A stretch of 61,509 nucleotides of DNA from a virus. The notes under the pieces are model-generated. The model was not told the origin of the DNA. It saw nothing but the letters and a program-made list of their open reading frames with translations, and did not search any database. A program made the position numbers and the translations under genes. This document shows, in pieces, positions 21,566-31,631 of the stretch (position 1 is the first letter of the stretch; each line of letters opens with the position of its first letter). The DNA lies in the IMG/VR virus record IMGVR_UViG_3300025759_000004, positions 1 to 61,509 of that record; one strand, 5' to 3'.

Positions 21566-22561
21566 ATGTACAAACAATCACCCGGCAGAATGAACATGCC
21601 AAAAACAGGACGAGGCATACCTAGCGCCTTGCCAATGAGCCCTTTAAATAAATTCCCTGTTAAGCCGGGGATGAAGCTTTCAAAATATGAAAAGTTATTA
21701 GACAAAACATCAGGCAATATTTTAACTGATGAAGAAGCTAGTAATATTTTGTCTAGTTCACCAGACACTGACTTAAGTCAATATGAGGGTGTAACAAATT
21801 TAACAGGGGTATCAAAAGACATGGAAGGTAGAGCTTCTATTTCTGAAAGAATTTCTGGCCCTCAAGGAAGAACAAGAAGCTATCAAGGCTATCAATTTCC
21901 AGAAGTTTCTAATGTTACTGGATCTAATACATCTCGAAATGAAGCTAATGAGGTTGATGGTTTTTCATTTCCTAGTGAAGCTAATTATAATCTAACTAAT
22001 AGAACTCAAAAACAAATTGGCAACTTAATACAAAGTAGCAATATTGCAAGCAATAGAAATGTAACTGAACCGGAATCAAAACGGACGACTTCTCCTAAAG
22101 GTGAAAATATTTACACCACAGCTAGAGTTACAGGTCAACAAGATGTTTCTCAATTAATACCAAATGTTAGGTATAGTGGCGGAAAAGCATTTATGACCCC
22201 AAGAGAACAAGTAACTAATTTGACTCAAATGAATAAGAATTTTCCTTCAGCTTTTACAGAAAGCCAAATACAAAGTAATATTTCACAAAATCCAAATCAA
22301 TATTATGCTACCGGGGGTAACTACCAAAGACGGGAAGGTAATATTGGCATTGGTAAAAATGTAAAAGACGCTTATGAGCATATGGACTTTACAGGCAGCA
22401 TGCAGGCTCCTACAACTGGAAGTGGCCCAGCAAGTAATATATATCAAGCAATTACTAGACGTCAGGAAAACGAAGCATTAAGAAACGCTGAAAAAAATAA
22501 ATCCGAAGACTACTACTCCACTAGTAGAAGAAAGGGAAGAAGCGTTAGAGCAAGAAGATAA
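21566..22561 (+). CDS. Hypothetical late protein, probably structural
   Basis: 331 residues, Asn/Ser/Gln-rich with little predicted fold. Pro-rich basic start (PGRMNMPKTGRGIPSALP) and very basic end (RRKGRSVRARR). It may be a flexible virion component or DNA-associated protein. No recognised domain. Confidence 0.45.
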   Translation: MYKQSPGRMNMPKTGRGIPSALPMSPLNKFPVKPGMKLSKYEKLLDKTSGNILTDEEASNILSSSPDTDLSQYEGVTNLTGVSKDMEGRASISERISGPQGRTRSYQGYQFPEVSNVTGSNTSRNEANEVDGFSFPSEANYNLTNRTQKQIGNLIQSSNIASNRNVTEPESKRTTSPKGENIYTTARVTGQQDVSQLIPNVRYSGGKAFMTPREQVTNLTQMNKNFPSAFTESQIQSNISQNPNQYYATGGNYQRREGNIGIGKNVKDAYEHMDFTGSMQAPTTGSGPASNIYQAITRRQENEALRNAEKNKSEDYYSTSRRKGRSVRARR

Positions 22562-22567
22562 ATTATA

Positions 22568-22966
22568 ATGAAAAAAATTTGGCAGTGGCTAACTGGCAAT
22601 GTAATTAAAGAAGTCGGGGATGTTATTGATAAGCTTACAACTACTAAAGAAGAAAAGTTAGAGGCGCAAAGATTAATAACTGAAATTCTAGAAAAAGCTG
22701 ATAAAGAAGCTCAAGAACAAGTAACAGCAAGATGGGAATCGGATATGAAGTCTGATTCCTTCTTGTCTAAAAATATACGTCCATTAGTACTTATATACTT
22801 AACAGTTATATTTACTATATGTGCTTTTTTTGATGGCAACATTGGGGAGTTTAAAATAGCAGAAGAATACATACCTATATTTCAAACATTATTAGTTACT
22901 GTTTATGGTGCTTATTTTGTTGGTAGAACTTGGGAAAAAGCTAAAAGTATAGGTAATAATAAATAA
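22568..22966 (+). CDS. Holin-like membrane protein (Holin_3TMs type)
   Basis: 132 residues. An amphipathic N-terminal half carries the family pattern WESDMKSDSFLSKNIRPL. Two strong transmembrane helices follow: VLIYLTVIFTICAFF and IFQTLLVTVYGAYFV, then a basic end (GRTWEKAKS). This matches the holin class found in gene-transfer agents and many phages. It would permeabilise the inner membrane to release the amidase encoded at 51951. Confidence 0.7.
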   Translation: MKKIWQWLTGNVIKEVGDVIDKLTTTKEEKLEAQRLITEILEKADKEAQEQVTARWESDMKSDSFLSKNIRPLVLIYLTVIFTICAFFDGNIGEFKIAEEYIPIFQTLLVTVYGAYFVGRTWEKAKSIGNNK

Positions 22967-22990
22967 AAATCAATTAAATTAAATTAAATT

Positions 22991-23233
22991 ATGGCAAAAG
23001 CAAAAAAAATTAAAAAAGAAGAATTAGAAATTATTGTTAAAACTAACACTGAAATTTCTAACGTATTAACTCAAATAGGGGGAATTGAAGCCCAAAAGCA
23101 TTCGCTATTGCACCGTATTGCAGAATTAAATCAAGTTATTGAAAATGAAAAACAAAAACTTGAAAAAGAATACGGGCAAGTTTCAATTAATTTAGAAACA
23201 GGAGAGTACGAAGAGATTAAAGCTAGTGAATAA
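22991..23233 (+). CDS. Coiled-coil small late protein
   Basis: 80 residues, continuous helix with heptads (LEIIVKTNTEISNVLTQIGG..., IENEKQKLEKEYG), then a short strand SINLETGEYEEI. It resembles small prefoldin-like coiled coils. The leader repeats ATTAAATTAAATT. Stop shares TAATGG with the next gene. Confidence 0.5.
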   Translation: MAKAKKIKKEELEIIVKTNTEISNVLTQIGGIEAQKHSLLHRIAELNQVIENEKQKLEKEYGQVSINLETGEYEEIKASE

Positions 23234-23460
23234 TGGATTCTGTAGTTAGAAAAATAAGCATTGGCTCAGACTACAAAAACGACGCAATGCATTATTCTGT
23301 AGGTCAGCAAGTTTATGGCGGTCATCAAATATCGCATATAATTTTTGATCAAACAGACAATTCGTATAATATACATATAAAAAAGAATAATGAAATATTG
23401 CCTTGGAAAAAATTCAATTCTAATATGGCTATTTCAGTTGAATACGATTTGGAGTACTAA
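23233..23460 (+). CDS. Hypothetical small late protein
   Basis: 75 residues, strand-rich (GQQVYGGHQISHIIFDQTDN). No recognised domain. Coupled by single-base stop-start overlaps to both neighbours. Confidence 0.5.
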   Translation: MDSVVRKISIGSDYKNDAMHYSVGQQVYGGHQISHIIFDQTDNSYNIHIKKNNEILPWKKFNSNMAISVEYDLEY

Positions 23461-24065
23461 TGAATGCATTGTATGACTTTATTGTTAAACCTGTTGGTAA
23501 AAAATACAGTAATACAGTACAGGTTGGCGATAAAAAATTAGTTGTTAATACTAAAATTGAAAACTGGAAGTTTGTTAATAGATTAGCGGAGGTTATTCAA
23601 GTACCATTAGCTTTTAATACTGGTATAAAAAAAGGCGATAAAGTTATAATACATCAAAATGTATTTAGAACTTTTTATGATATGAAGGGTAAAAAGAAAA
23701 AAAGTAGATCTTTTTTAAATGAAGATCATCATCTTTGTTCTTTTGATCAAATATATTTATATAAAAATAAAAGTGGTTGGCACACTGTAGGCGAAAGATG
23801 CTTTGTCCAGCCTATAAAAGATAAGCAAGATTTAACTCTAAATAAAGAGCGAAGCCTTGTTGGTATATTAAAATACAGCAATAGCTCTTTAAAAGCGCTT
23901 AAAATTAACCCAGGGGACTTAGTTGGATTTACTCCAAATAGTGAATGGGAGTTTTTAGTTGATAATGAGCGATTGTATTGTATGAAATCAAATGATATTG
24001 TAATTAAATATGAATACCAAGGAGACGAAGAAAAATATAATCCAAGCTGGACGCAAAGCAGTTGA
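23460..24065 (+). CDS. Two-domain GroES-like protein
   Basis: 201 residues with two tandem copies of a cpn10-like layout. First copy: DFIVKPVGKKY, KFVNRLAEVI, GIKKGDKVIIHQN, LCSFDQIYLYK. Second copy: RCFVQPIKD, SLVGILKYSN, LKINPGDLVGFTP, SEWEFLVDNERLYCM, NDIVIKYEY. Each follows the GroES order: opening strand with Lys-Pro, G-x-V strand, I-x-x-GD-x-V, then the closing strand. The mobile loops are weak. It lies just upstream of terminase, so a packaging or virion role is as likely as co-chaperonin activity. Confidence 0.5.
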   Translation: MNALYDFIVKPVGKKYSNTVQVGDKKLVVNTKIENWKFVNRLAEVIQVPLAFNTGIKKGDKVIIHQNVFRTFYDMKGKKKKSRSFLNEDHHLCSFDQIYLYKNKSGWHTVGERCFVQPIKDKQDLTLNKERSLVGILKYSNSSLKALKINPGDLVGFTPNSEWEFLVDNERLYCMKSNDIVIKYEYQGDEEKYNPSWTQSS

Positions 24066-24285
24066 GGAGCTTATAAAAGTAGCTAAAGAGCCTATCGTTG
24101 ATTCTGATGATGATATTTCTGCAGATCGACTAAAAAACGCGGCTGCTACAAAAAAACTTGCTATTTTTGATGCTTTTGAAATACTTGCTAGAATTGAAAA
24201 CGAAGAAGATTTGTTGAATGAAAAACCAAAAGAAGTTAAAGAAGAAAGAACTTTTAAAGGTTTTGCAGAAGGTAGATCTAAGTAA
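24010..24285 (+). CDS. Putative small terminase subunit
   Basis: 91 residues, almost all helix, with a basic N-terminus (KETKKNIIQAGRKAVEELIK) and an acidic middle. It lies immediately before the large terminase and is coupled to it by TAATG, the standard place for a small subunit. It overlaps the upstream gene by 56 nt. No diagnostic motif, so the call rests on position and size. Confidence 0.5.
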   Translation: MNTKETKKNIIQAGRKAVEELIKVAKEPIVDSDDDISADRLKNAAATKKLAIFDAFEILARIENEEDLLNEKPKEVKEERTFKGFAEGRSK

Positions 24286-26495
24286 TGTATAAGCAAACAT
24301 TATACAAAGTATTAAAAGACCATATAAGGCCTAATGTTTTAAAAAAACAAAATAGGTATAAAAAATGGGAGTATGGCTATAATAAAGATTACGATATTAT
24401 AGTTATAAGTAAAACAGGTGAGATAGGTGAAATATATGAAATACAAAATTTAAAAATAGCACTTCCTAAAGAAGCAAATGTATTTAAATTTAATTCTAAC
24501 ACCTGGGAACATACGCCATACCCAAAGGAACTTAAAAAAATAAAGTCAGTTTTTGACTGGGAAGAATACCCTAAAGACTTTAAAGAAAAGTGGTACGATT
24601 ATATAGACGACGAATTTATCAGAAGAGAAGAGGGCTTTTGGTTTTATAATAAAAACGTGCCGACTTATATTACAGGTACACATTATATGTATTTGCAGTG
24701 GTCTAAAATTGATGTAGGCCAACCTGATTTTAGAGAATCAAATAGATTGTTTTATATATTTTGGGAAGCCTGCAAAGCCGATCGAAGATCTTACGGTATG
24801 TGTTATCTTAAAAACCGCCGATCCGGATTTTCATTTATGTCATCAGCGGAAACCGTTAACATGGCAACTATATCTAGCGATTCAAGATTTGGTATATTGT
24901 CAAAGTCAGGGCCTGATGCTAAAAAAATGTTTACAGATAAAGTTGTACCGATATCGGTTAACTATCCTTTTTTCTTTAAGCCAATACAAGACGGTATGGA
25001 CCGTCCGAAAACTGAGCTTGCGTATCGCGTACCAGCTACTAAATACACAAGAAGGAAGCTTGAAACAAATGAAAAAGCTCAAGAACTTGATGGACTAGAC
25101 ACAACTATTGACTGGAAAAATACAGGTGATAATAGCTATGACGGTGAAAAATTAAAGTTATTGGTGCACGATGAAAGCGGTAAATGGGAAAGGCCTACAA
25201 ATATATTGAATAATTGGCGAGTAACAAAAACTTGTTTAAGATTGGGATCTAAAGTAATAGGCAAGTGTATGATGGGTTCAACTAGTAACTCTTTAGATAA
25301 AGGGGGAGATAACTTTAAAAAATTATACTATGACTCAGATGTTACCCAAAGAAACGCCAATGGACAGACTCGCTCAGGACTATATAGTTTGTTCATACCT
25401 ATGGAATGGAATTACGAAGGATACATTGATTCTTATGGGTTACCTGTATTCGATAAACCAAAAGGTGAGGTTAAAGGTCCCCAAGGTGAAATAATAGATC
25501 AAGGTGTAATTGAGTATTGGGAAAATGAAGTTGAAGGTTTAAAGCAAGATCAAGATGCATTAAACGAATTTTATAGACAATTCCCGCGCACTGAAAAACA
25601 TGCTTTTAGGGATGAGTCTAAAGAATCTTTATTTAATTTAACTAAAATATATCAACAGGTTGATTATAATGAAGATTTACAAAACTCTAATATAGTTTCA
25701 AAAGGAAACTTTCAGTGGGAAAATGGTATAAAAGACTCTAAAGTAATATTTGTTCCAAATCCTAATGGTAGGTTTAATATATCCTGGGTTCCTAGTGCAA
25801 ATTTACAAAATAGAGTAATAGTAAAAAACGGAATTAAGTATCCCGGCAATGAACATATGGGTGCTTTTGGATGTGATTCATATGATATATCAGGTACCGT
25901 AGGTAACAGAGGATCTAACGGAGCATTGCACGGGCTTACTAAGTTTAGTATGGAAGATGCCCCTCCAAATAGATTTTTTTTAGAATATATAGCTAGACCT
26001 CAAACTGCTGAAATATTTTTTGAAGATGTACTAATGGCTTGTGTATTTTACGGGATGCCATTATTAGCAGAAAATAATAAGCCAAGACTTTTATATCATT
26101 TTAAAAGAAGAGGCTATAGAGGGTATTCAATGAATAGACCCGATAAAAAATATAATAAGCTATCTACTACAGAAAGAGAATTAGGGGGAATACCTAACTC
26201 TAGTGAAGATATAAAACAAGCTCATGCCGCCGCTATTGAAACATATATTGAAACATTTGTTGGTTTAAATGAAACTGGCTATGGGGATATGTATTTTCAA
26301 AGAACGCTAGAGGACTGGGCTAAATTTAATATAAATAACAGAACAAAACACGATGCCTCTATTAGTAGCGGTTTAGCTATTATGGCTTGTAATAAAAATT
26401 TATATGCCCCATCAACTCCTGTAAATAGGGTTGTTTATAATTTAGGATTTAAAAAATACGACAACAAAGGTTTTGTGTCAAAAATAAAAGAATAA
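24285..26495 (+). CDS. terL: Terminase large subunit
   Basis: 736 residues. The ATPase half has a divergent Walker A, KNRRSGFS at 176-183, and Walker B LLVHDES with D296-E297. The C-terminal half carries the RNase H-type nuclease, with first acidic residues in FGCDSYDIS (D531, D534) and a later acidic segment TYIETFVG. It pumps DNA into the procapsid and cuts the concatemer. The Walker A lacks the canonical GxxGxGKT, as in other large phage terminases of this kind. The portal gene follows directly. Confidence 0.85.
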   Translation: MYKQTLYKVLKDHIRPNVLKKQNRYKKWEYGYNKDYDIIVISKTGEIGEIYEIQNLKIALPKEANVFKFNSNTWEHTPYPKELKKIKSVFDWEEYPKDFKEKWYDYIDDEFIRREEGFWFYNKNVPTYITGTHYMYLQWSKIDVGQPDFRESNRLFYIFWEACKADRRSYGMCYLKNRRSGFSFMSSAETVNMATISSDSRFGILSKSGPDAKKMFTDKVVPISVNYPFFFKPIQDGMDRPKTELAYRVPATKYTRRKLETNEKAQELDGLDTTIDWKNTGDNSYDGEKLKLLVHDESGKWERPTNILNNWRVTKTCLRLGSKVIGKCMMGSTSNSLDKGGDNFKKLYYDSDVTQRNANGQTRSGLYSLFIPMEWNYEGYIDSYGLPVFDKPKGEVKGPQGEIIDQGVIEYWENEVEGLKQDQDALNEFYRQFPRTEKHAFRDESKESLFNLTKIYQQVDYNEDLQNSNIVSKGNFQWENGIKDSKVIFVPNPNGRFNISWVPSANLQNRVIVKNGIKYPGNEHMGAFGCDSYDISGTVGNRGSNGALHGLTKFSMEDAPPNRFFLEYIARPQTAEIFFEDVLMACVFYGMPLLAENNKPRLLYHFKRRGYRGYSMNRPDKKYNKLSTTERELGGIPNSSEDIKQAHAAAIETYIETFVGLNETGYGDMYFQRTLEDWAKFNINNRTKHDASISSGLAIMACNKNLYAPSTPVNRVVYNLGFKKYDNKGFVSKIKE

Positions 26496-28904
26496 ATGAA
26501 TATATACACGGATACTAATAGTGTTTTTCCTAGCCAAGTGGTTAGTGATGAAGAAAAAGCATCCTATGAGTACGGACTTCAGGTGTCTAGGGCTATTGAG
26601 CAAGAGTGGTTTAAACAAGGCCGTACAAACGGTAATAGATATTTAGCTAATTGGAATAACTTTCATTTATTAAGACTTTATGCTAGAGGCGAGCAGCCTA
26701 TTCAAAAATATAAAGATGAGTTAGCTATTAATGGTGATTTGTCTTATTTAAATTTAGATTGGAAACCGGTACCGGTTATTGCTAAGTTTGTCGACATTGT
26801 AACTAATGGTATTGCTCAAAAAGAATATGATATTAAAGCATACGCACAAGATCCATATTCAATAAAAAAGAGAACAGATTACGCTACAGCAGTATTAAAA
26901 GATATGTACAGCCAGCAGCAAATTGCAATGGCTAAACAAAAATTGGGTTTAGATATTTCATCGGCACCTTCTGTGCAACAAATGCCACAAACACCCGAAG
27001 AGCTTGAGCTGCATATGCAACTTACTTACAAGCAAAACGCCGAAATAGCAAACGAAGAGGCGATTAATAATGTATTAGCATTTAATAAATACAAACTAAC
27101 CAACAAAAGAATTGTTGATGATTTAGTAACTCTTGGTATAGGCGCTATAAAAACAGGCTTTAATACAGCTGAAGGTATAACCGTTGATTATGTTGACCCA
27201 GCGTATATGGTTTATTCTTATACAGAAGATCCAAACTTTGAAGATATATATTATGTTGGCGAAATAAAGTCAATAACTATTCCAGAACTTAAAAAAGAAT
27301 TTCCTAATATATCTGAAGAAGAATTAGCAAAAATTCAAAAAACGCCAGGCAATCGTCAATATATAACCGGATGGGGTAATTATGACGAAAATACAGTTCA
27401 AGTATTATATTTTGAATACAAAACGTACATGAATCAAGTATTTAAAATTAAGCAAACTGATCAAGGTTTACTTAAAGCTATTGAAAAGCCTGATACTTTT
27501 AATCCTCCACCAAATGATAATTTTGAAAGGGTTTCAAGAAGTATTGAAGTTTTATATTCAGGAGCTAAAGTTTTAGGTACAGACACAATGTTAAAATGGC
27601 AGTTAGCAGAAAATATGTCACGTCCGTTTTCTGATACTACTAAAGTTGAAATGAGCTATGCTATTTGCGCTCCTAAAATGTACAAAGGCAAAATAGAATC
27701 AATCGTGAGCAGAATAACCGGTTTTGCTGATATGATACAATTAACGCATTTAAAGCTGCAACAGGTAATGTCTAAATTAGTACCGGACGGTGTATTTTTA
27801 GATATGGACGGCTTAGCTGAAGTGGATCTTGGTAATGGTACAAATTATAATCCAGCGGAAGCATTGAATATGTATTTCCAAACTGGTTCTATTGTAGGTA
27901 GATCATTAACTCAGGATGGTGAGCTAAACAGGGGCAAAGTACCTGTACAAGAATTAACAACATCTAGTGGTGGCGCAAAAATACAAAGCTTAATAGCTAC
28001 ATACCAATATTATTTGCAAATGATCCGTGATGTTACGGGATTAAATGAAGCAAGAGATGGAAGCTTACCTAATAAAGACGCTTTAGTTGGGTTGCAAAAA
28101 ATGGCCGCTAATGCTTCTAATGTTGCTACAAAACACATACTAGATGCTAGTTTGTTTATAGCGTTAAGATGTTGTGAAAATATTTCATTAAAAATGGCTG
28201 ATGTGTTAAGCTATCCGCTTACTGCAGAAAGTTTAAAAAATAGTATATCAAATTCAAATGTAGCAATACTAAATGAATTAAGTATGCTTAATTTGCATGA
28301 TTTTGGTATATACTTAGAGCTAGAGCCTGATGATGAAGATAAAGCGCAGTTAGAGCAAAATATACAAATTGCTTTAAAATCTGGGGGTATAGCATTAAGT
28401 GATGCAATTGACATACGCCAAATAAAAAATATTAAGCTTGCTAATCAATTGCTAAAAATTAAGCAAACAGAAAAACAAAAGCAAGACCAAGCTGCAAAGC
28501 AAGCTAATATACAAGCTCAAGCGGCCGCCAACCAACAAACCGCAGAAAAAGCTGCGTTGTTTGAAGTGCAAAAAACTCAAGCCGTTACAGAAAGTAAAAT
28601 TCAAATTGAGCAAGCGAAAATTCAATTTGAAATACAGAAAATGGAGCAAGAGGCTAATTTGAAAAAATTATTAATGGCCGAAGAGTTTAATTACAATATG
28701 CAATTAGCCGATGTTCAACAATCAGCTAAAACGCGAAAAGAAAAAGAAATAGAAGATAGAAAAGATAAAAGAACTCAAATGCAGGCTACTCAGCAAAGTA
28801 AAATGATTGAGCAGCGTAAAAATAATACGCCCCCAGTTAATTTTGAATCTGCTGGGTTTGATACCATGAGCGGCTTTGGATTTGAGCAATTTGATCCTAA
28901 ATAA
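26496..28904 (+). CDS. Portal protein
   Basis: 802 residues. The core spans about 1-600, with the WKPVPVIAKFVDIVTNGI wing/clip-type segment and RDVTGLNEARDGSLPNKDAL late in the stem region. Residues about 640-780 are a long Gln/Lys/Ala coiled coil (TEKQKQDQAAKQ...), an unusually long tail that may form a barrel reaching into the capsid. It forms the dodecameric DNA gate and contacts terminase. Position between terL and the scaffold supports the call. Confidence 0.8.
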   Translation: MNIYTDTNSVFPSQVVSDEEKASYEYGLQVSRAIEQEWFKQGRTNGNRYLANWNNFHLLRLYARGEQPIQKYKDELAINGDLSYLNLDWKPVPVIAKFVDIVTNGIAQKEYDIKAYAQDPYSIKKRTDYATAVLKDMYSQQQIAMAKQKLGLDISSAPSVQQMPQTPEELELHMQLTYKQNAEIANEEAINNVLAFNKYKLTNKRIVDDLVTLGIGAIKTGFNTAEGITVDYVDPAYMVYSYTEDPNFEDIYYVGEIKSITIPELKKEFPNISEEELAKIQKTPGNRQYITGWGNYDENTVQVLYFEYKTYMNQVFKIKQTDQGLLKAIEKPDTFNPPPNDNFERVSRSIEVLYSGAKVLGTDTMLKWQLAENMSRPFSDTTKVEMSYAICAPKMYKGKIESIVSRITGFADMIQLTHLKLQQVMSKLVPDGVFLDMDGLAEVDLGNGTNYNPAEALNMYFQTGSIVGRSLTQDGELNRGKVPVQELTTSSGGAKIQSLIATYQYYLQMIRDVTGLNEARDGSLPNKDALVGLQKMAANASNVATKHILDASLFIALRCCENISLKMADVLSYPLTAESLKNSISNSNVAILNELSMLNLHDFGIYLELEPDDEDKAQLEQNIQIALKSGGIALSDAIDIRQIKNIKLANQLLKIKQTEKQKQDQAAKQANIQAQAAANQQTAEKAALFEVQKTQAVTESKIQIEQAKIQFEIQKMEQEANLKKLLMAEEFNYNMQLADVQQSAKTRKEKEIEDRKDKRTQMQATQQSKMIEQRKNNTPPVNFESAGFDTMSGFGFEQFDPK

Positions 28905-28937
28905 AATTACTATTTAATTATTTAATTATATTATATT

Positions 28938-30137
28938 ATGTCAGAAACAGTAAAACAAGAAGGCGATTTTAAATTAAAATCTAAACCTAAAAAATTAGTG
29001 CCAACGAATGATGAACCCATTAAAGTTAATTTAGCTGAACCAAAAGCGGCTGAAGAAACGGAAGGTGATATCGCAAAGGTGGTAATTAAAAACGAAGACA
29101 AAGATGCCGTTCAAGAACAAGGCTCAGAGGACAGCGTGTTACGCTCAAGCGAGCCGGATGAAAAAACAGGGCAAGAAACCAACGTGGAATTGCCAACAGT
29201 GGGACAAGGAGACGAAGGGCCCGTTGAAAATGTTATTCAAGAAATAACAGAAGAAAAAGTTGAAAAAATAGAGCAAGAGGTAAAAGAGGCTGTACAAAAT
29301 AAAGAAGTATTAGGCAAACCTTTACCGGAAAATATTGAAAAGCTAGTTTCATTTATGGAAGAAACAGGTGGCACAATAGAAGATTACGCTCGATTAAATA
29401 TTGATTATTCAAATGTAGATAACAATACATTGCTTAAGGAGTATTATAGTAAAACAAAACCTCATTTAGATTCAGAAGATATTTCAATATTAATGGAAGA
29501 TTTCTCCTATGATGAAGAACTAGATGAGCCAAAAGAAATACGCAAAAAGAAAATTGCGTTTAAAGAAGAAGTTGCAAAAGCCAAAAACTTTTTAGAGGAA
29601 ACTAAGAAAAAATATTACGACGAAATCAAGTTGAGACCCGGCGTAACTCAGGACCAACAAAAAGCTATGGACTTTTTCAATCGATATAATGAAGGTCAGA
29701 AAAAGGCTGCTGAAAATTATGAAAGTTTTAAACAAAAAACTGAAAATTTATTTTCTGAAGAATTCGAAGGTTTTGAATTTAATTTAGGAGAAAAGAAATT
29801 TAGGTATAATGTTTCAAACCCAAAAGAGGTGGCTTCAATTCAATCGGATATTAACAACATCGTAGGGAAGTTCCTTGCGGAAGATGGTAGTGTTGTAGAC
29901 GAGAAGGGTTATCATAAGGCCATGTTTGCAGCTTACAATGCTGATAAAATAGCAAGTCATTTTTACGAACAAGGTAAAGCTGACGCTGTTAAAGAGGTTG
30001 TAAGTAAATCTAAAAATCCAAGTATAGATACTGCCAGAGAGGCACCAAAAGATGTATTTATAGGAGGGTTAAAAGTTAGAGCAATAAGTGGTACTGATTC
30101 TTCTAAACTAAAAATTAAAACAAAACGATTTAACTAA
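28938..30137 (+). CDS. Putative scaffolding protein
   Basis: 399 residues, acidic, with a disordered Glu/Lys-rich N-terminal third, a helical middle (IRKKKIAFKEEVAKAKNFLE) and a compact basic end (SGTDSSKLKIKTKRFN). This composition directly before the major capsid gene is typical of capsid scaffolds. The leader is TTAATTATTTAATTATATTATATT. Confidence 0.65.
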   Translation: MSETVKQEGDFKLKSKPKKLVPTNDEPIKVNLAEPKAAEETEGDIAKVVIKNEDKDAVQEQGSEDSVLRSSEPDEKTGQETNVELPTVGQGDEGPVENVIQEITEEKVEKIEQEVKEAVQNKEVLGKPLPENIEKLVSFMEETGGTIEDYARLNIDYSNVDNNTLLKEYYSKTKPHLDSEDISILMEDFSYDEELDEPKEIRKKKIAFKEEVAKAKNFLEETKKKYYDEIKLRPGVTQDQQKAMDFFNRYNEGQKKAAENYESFKQKTENLFSEEFEGFEFNLGEKKFRYNVSNPKEVASIQSDINNIVGKFLAEDGSVVDEKGYHKAMFAAYNADKIASHFYEQGKADAVKEVVSKSKNPSIDTAREAPKDVFIGGLKVRAISGTDSSKLKIKTKRFN

Positions 30138-30151
30138 AAAAAATTAAAATT

Positions 30152-31615
30152 ATGGCTATATCACCAGAATTTGGTTCAATTAAACCATCTCAAGCCCAAC
30201 AAACACTTAGTGACAATTATTTGTCATTCGACGGCGCTGCCGGAGGAAACTTTGCGCAACAGTATTTACCTGAGATTTACGAACAAGAAGTAGAGCGTTA
30301 CGGAAACCGTACGTTATCTGGATTCTTACGTATGGTAGGTGCTGAAATGCCAATGACATCTGATCAGGTTATCTGGTCTGAACAAAATAGACTACACGTT
30401 GCATATGATGATGTTACTGTCACAAATGGAACAACTTTAACAATTAATAATATTTCTGCGGTTGCAGGACCTAACTTTGTACAAAACTTAGTTTCAAAAA
30501 ACCAAACTTTAGTTGTAATTAATCCAGCTACTGGAAAAGAAGCTAAATGTATTGTTACAGTTACTCCTGCTTCAACAGCCACAGCTACAATTGCTGTTGC
30601 AACTTATGGATCTGCTGATTTAGTAACTGCAAATGGTGCAGATAACCCTGCTCCTTTTGCTACAAATGACGCAGTAAAAATCTTCGTATACGGTTCTGAA
30701 TATCAAAAAGGATCAACTTTAGTTGGAGATGCCTATGTAAGCATTGAACCAACTTTTACTCAATTTTCTAATTCACCAATCATCATTAGAAACCAGTATC
30801 AAGTATCTGGATCTGATATGGCTCAGATTGGATGGGTAGAAGTTGCTACTGAAGACGGAACATCTGGATACTTATGGTATTTAAAAGCTGAATCTGAAAC
30901 TCGTTTACGTTTTGCAGATTACTTAGAAATGTCTGTAGTAGAAGGTAAAAAAGTTGTTACTGGTGACGGTGTTGCAGGATATAACACTAAATTATCAGGA
31001 ACTCAAGGTCTTTTTGACGCAATTGAAGACAGAGGTAATATCCAAACTGGATTTACAGCTGCTAATGGTCTTACTGAATTTGATGCTATTTTGAAAAATC
31101 TTGATACTCAAGGGGCTATTGAAGAAAACATGCTTTTCTTAAATCGCCAAACTGCATTAGATTTTGATGACATGCTAGCTGCTTTGTCTCAAGGGCAATC
31201 AGGAGGTACTGCTTATGGTCTATTTGAGAACTCAGAGCAAATGGCTTTGAATCTTGGATTTAGCGGTTTCCGTAGAGGATCTTACGATTTTTACAAAACT
31301 GACTGGAAATACTTAAACGACGCTTCTACTCGTGGTGCACTTGATTACACTGTACAAGGAATTGAAGGTGTATTAGTACCAGCTGGAACTTCAACTGTTT
31401 ACGATCAAATCTTAGGAACTAATATCCGTCGTCCATTCTTGCACGTGCGATATAGAGCTTCTCAAGCTGATGACCGTAGAATGAAGTCTTGGTTGACTGG
31501 TTCAGCAGGAGGCGCTTTCACATCTGATCTTGATGCAATGCAAGTTAACTTCTTGTCTGAAAGATGTTTATGTGTACAGGCTGCTAATAACTTTGTAATT
31601 TTCAAAGGAGCTTAA
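30152..31615 (+). CDS. Major capsid protein
   Basis: 487 residues. Helix-and-strand mix without low complexity, Phe- and Gly-rich, with LRMVGAEMPMTSDQVIWSEQ near the start and a conserved-looking end (TSDLDAMQVNFLSERCLC). Codon choice is visibly less AT-biased (GGT, ACT, CGT) than neighbouring genes, as expected for the most highly expressed product. It follows the scaffold and is itself followed by a terminator hairpin. HK97 fold is presumed, not shown. Confidence 0.8.
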   Translation: MAISPEFGSIKPSQAQQTLSDNYLSFDGAAGGNFAQQYLPEIYEQEVERYGNRTLSGFLRMVGAEMPMTSDQVIWSEQNRLHVAYDDVTVTNGTTLTINNISAVAGPNFVQNLVSKNQTLVVINPATGKEAKCIVTVTPASTATATIAVATYGSADLVTANGADNPAPFATNDAVKIFVYGSEYQKGSTLVGDAYVSIEPTFTQFSNSPIIIRNQYQVSGSDMAQIGWVEVATEDGTSGYLWYLKAESETRLRFADYLEMSVVEGKKVVTGDGVAGYNTKLSGTQGLFDAIEDRGNIQTGFTAANGLTEFDAILKNLDTQGAIEENMLFLNRQTALDFDDMLAALSQGQSGGTAYGLFENSEQMALNLGFSGFRRGSYDFYKTDWKYLNDASTRGALDYTVQGIEGVLVPAGTSTVYDQILGTNIRRPFLHVRYRASQADDRRMKSWLTGSAGGAFTSDLDAMQVNFLSERCLCVQAANNFVIFKGA

Positions 31616-31631
31616 TCATACTTTTAAATCT

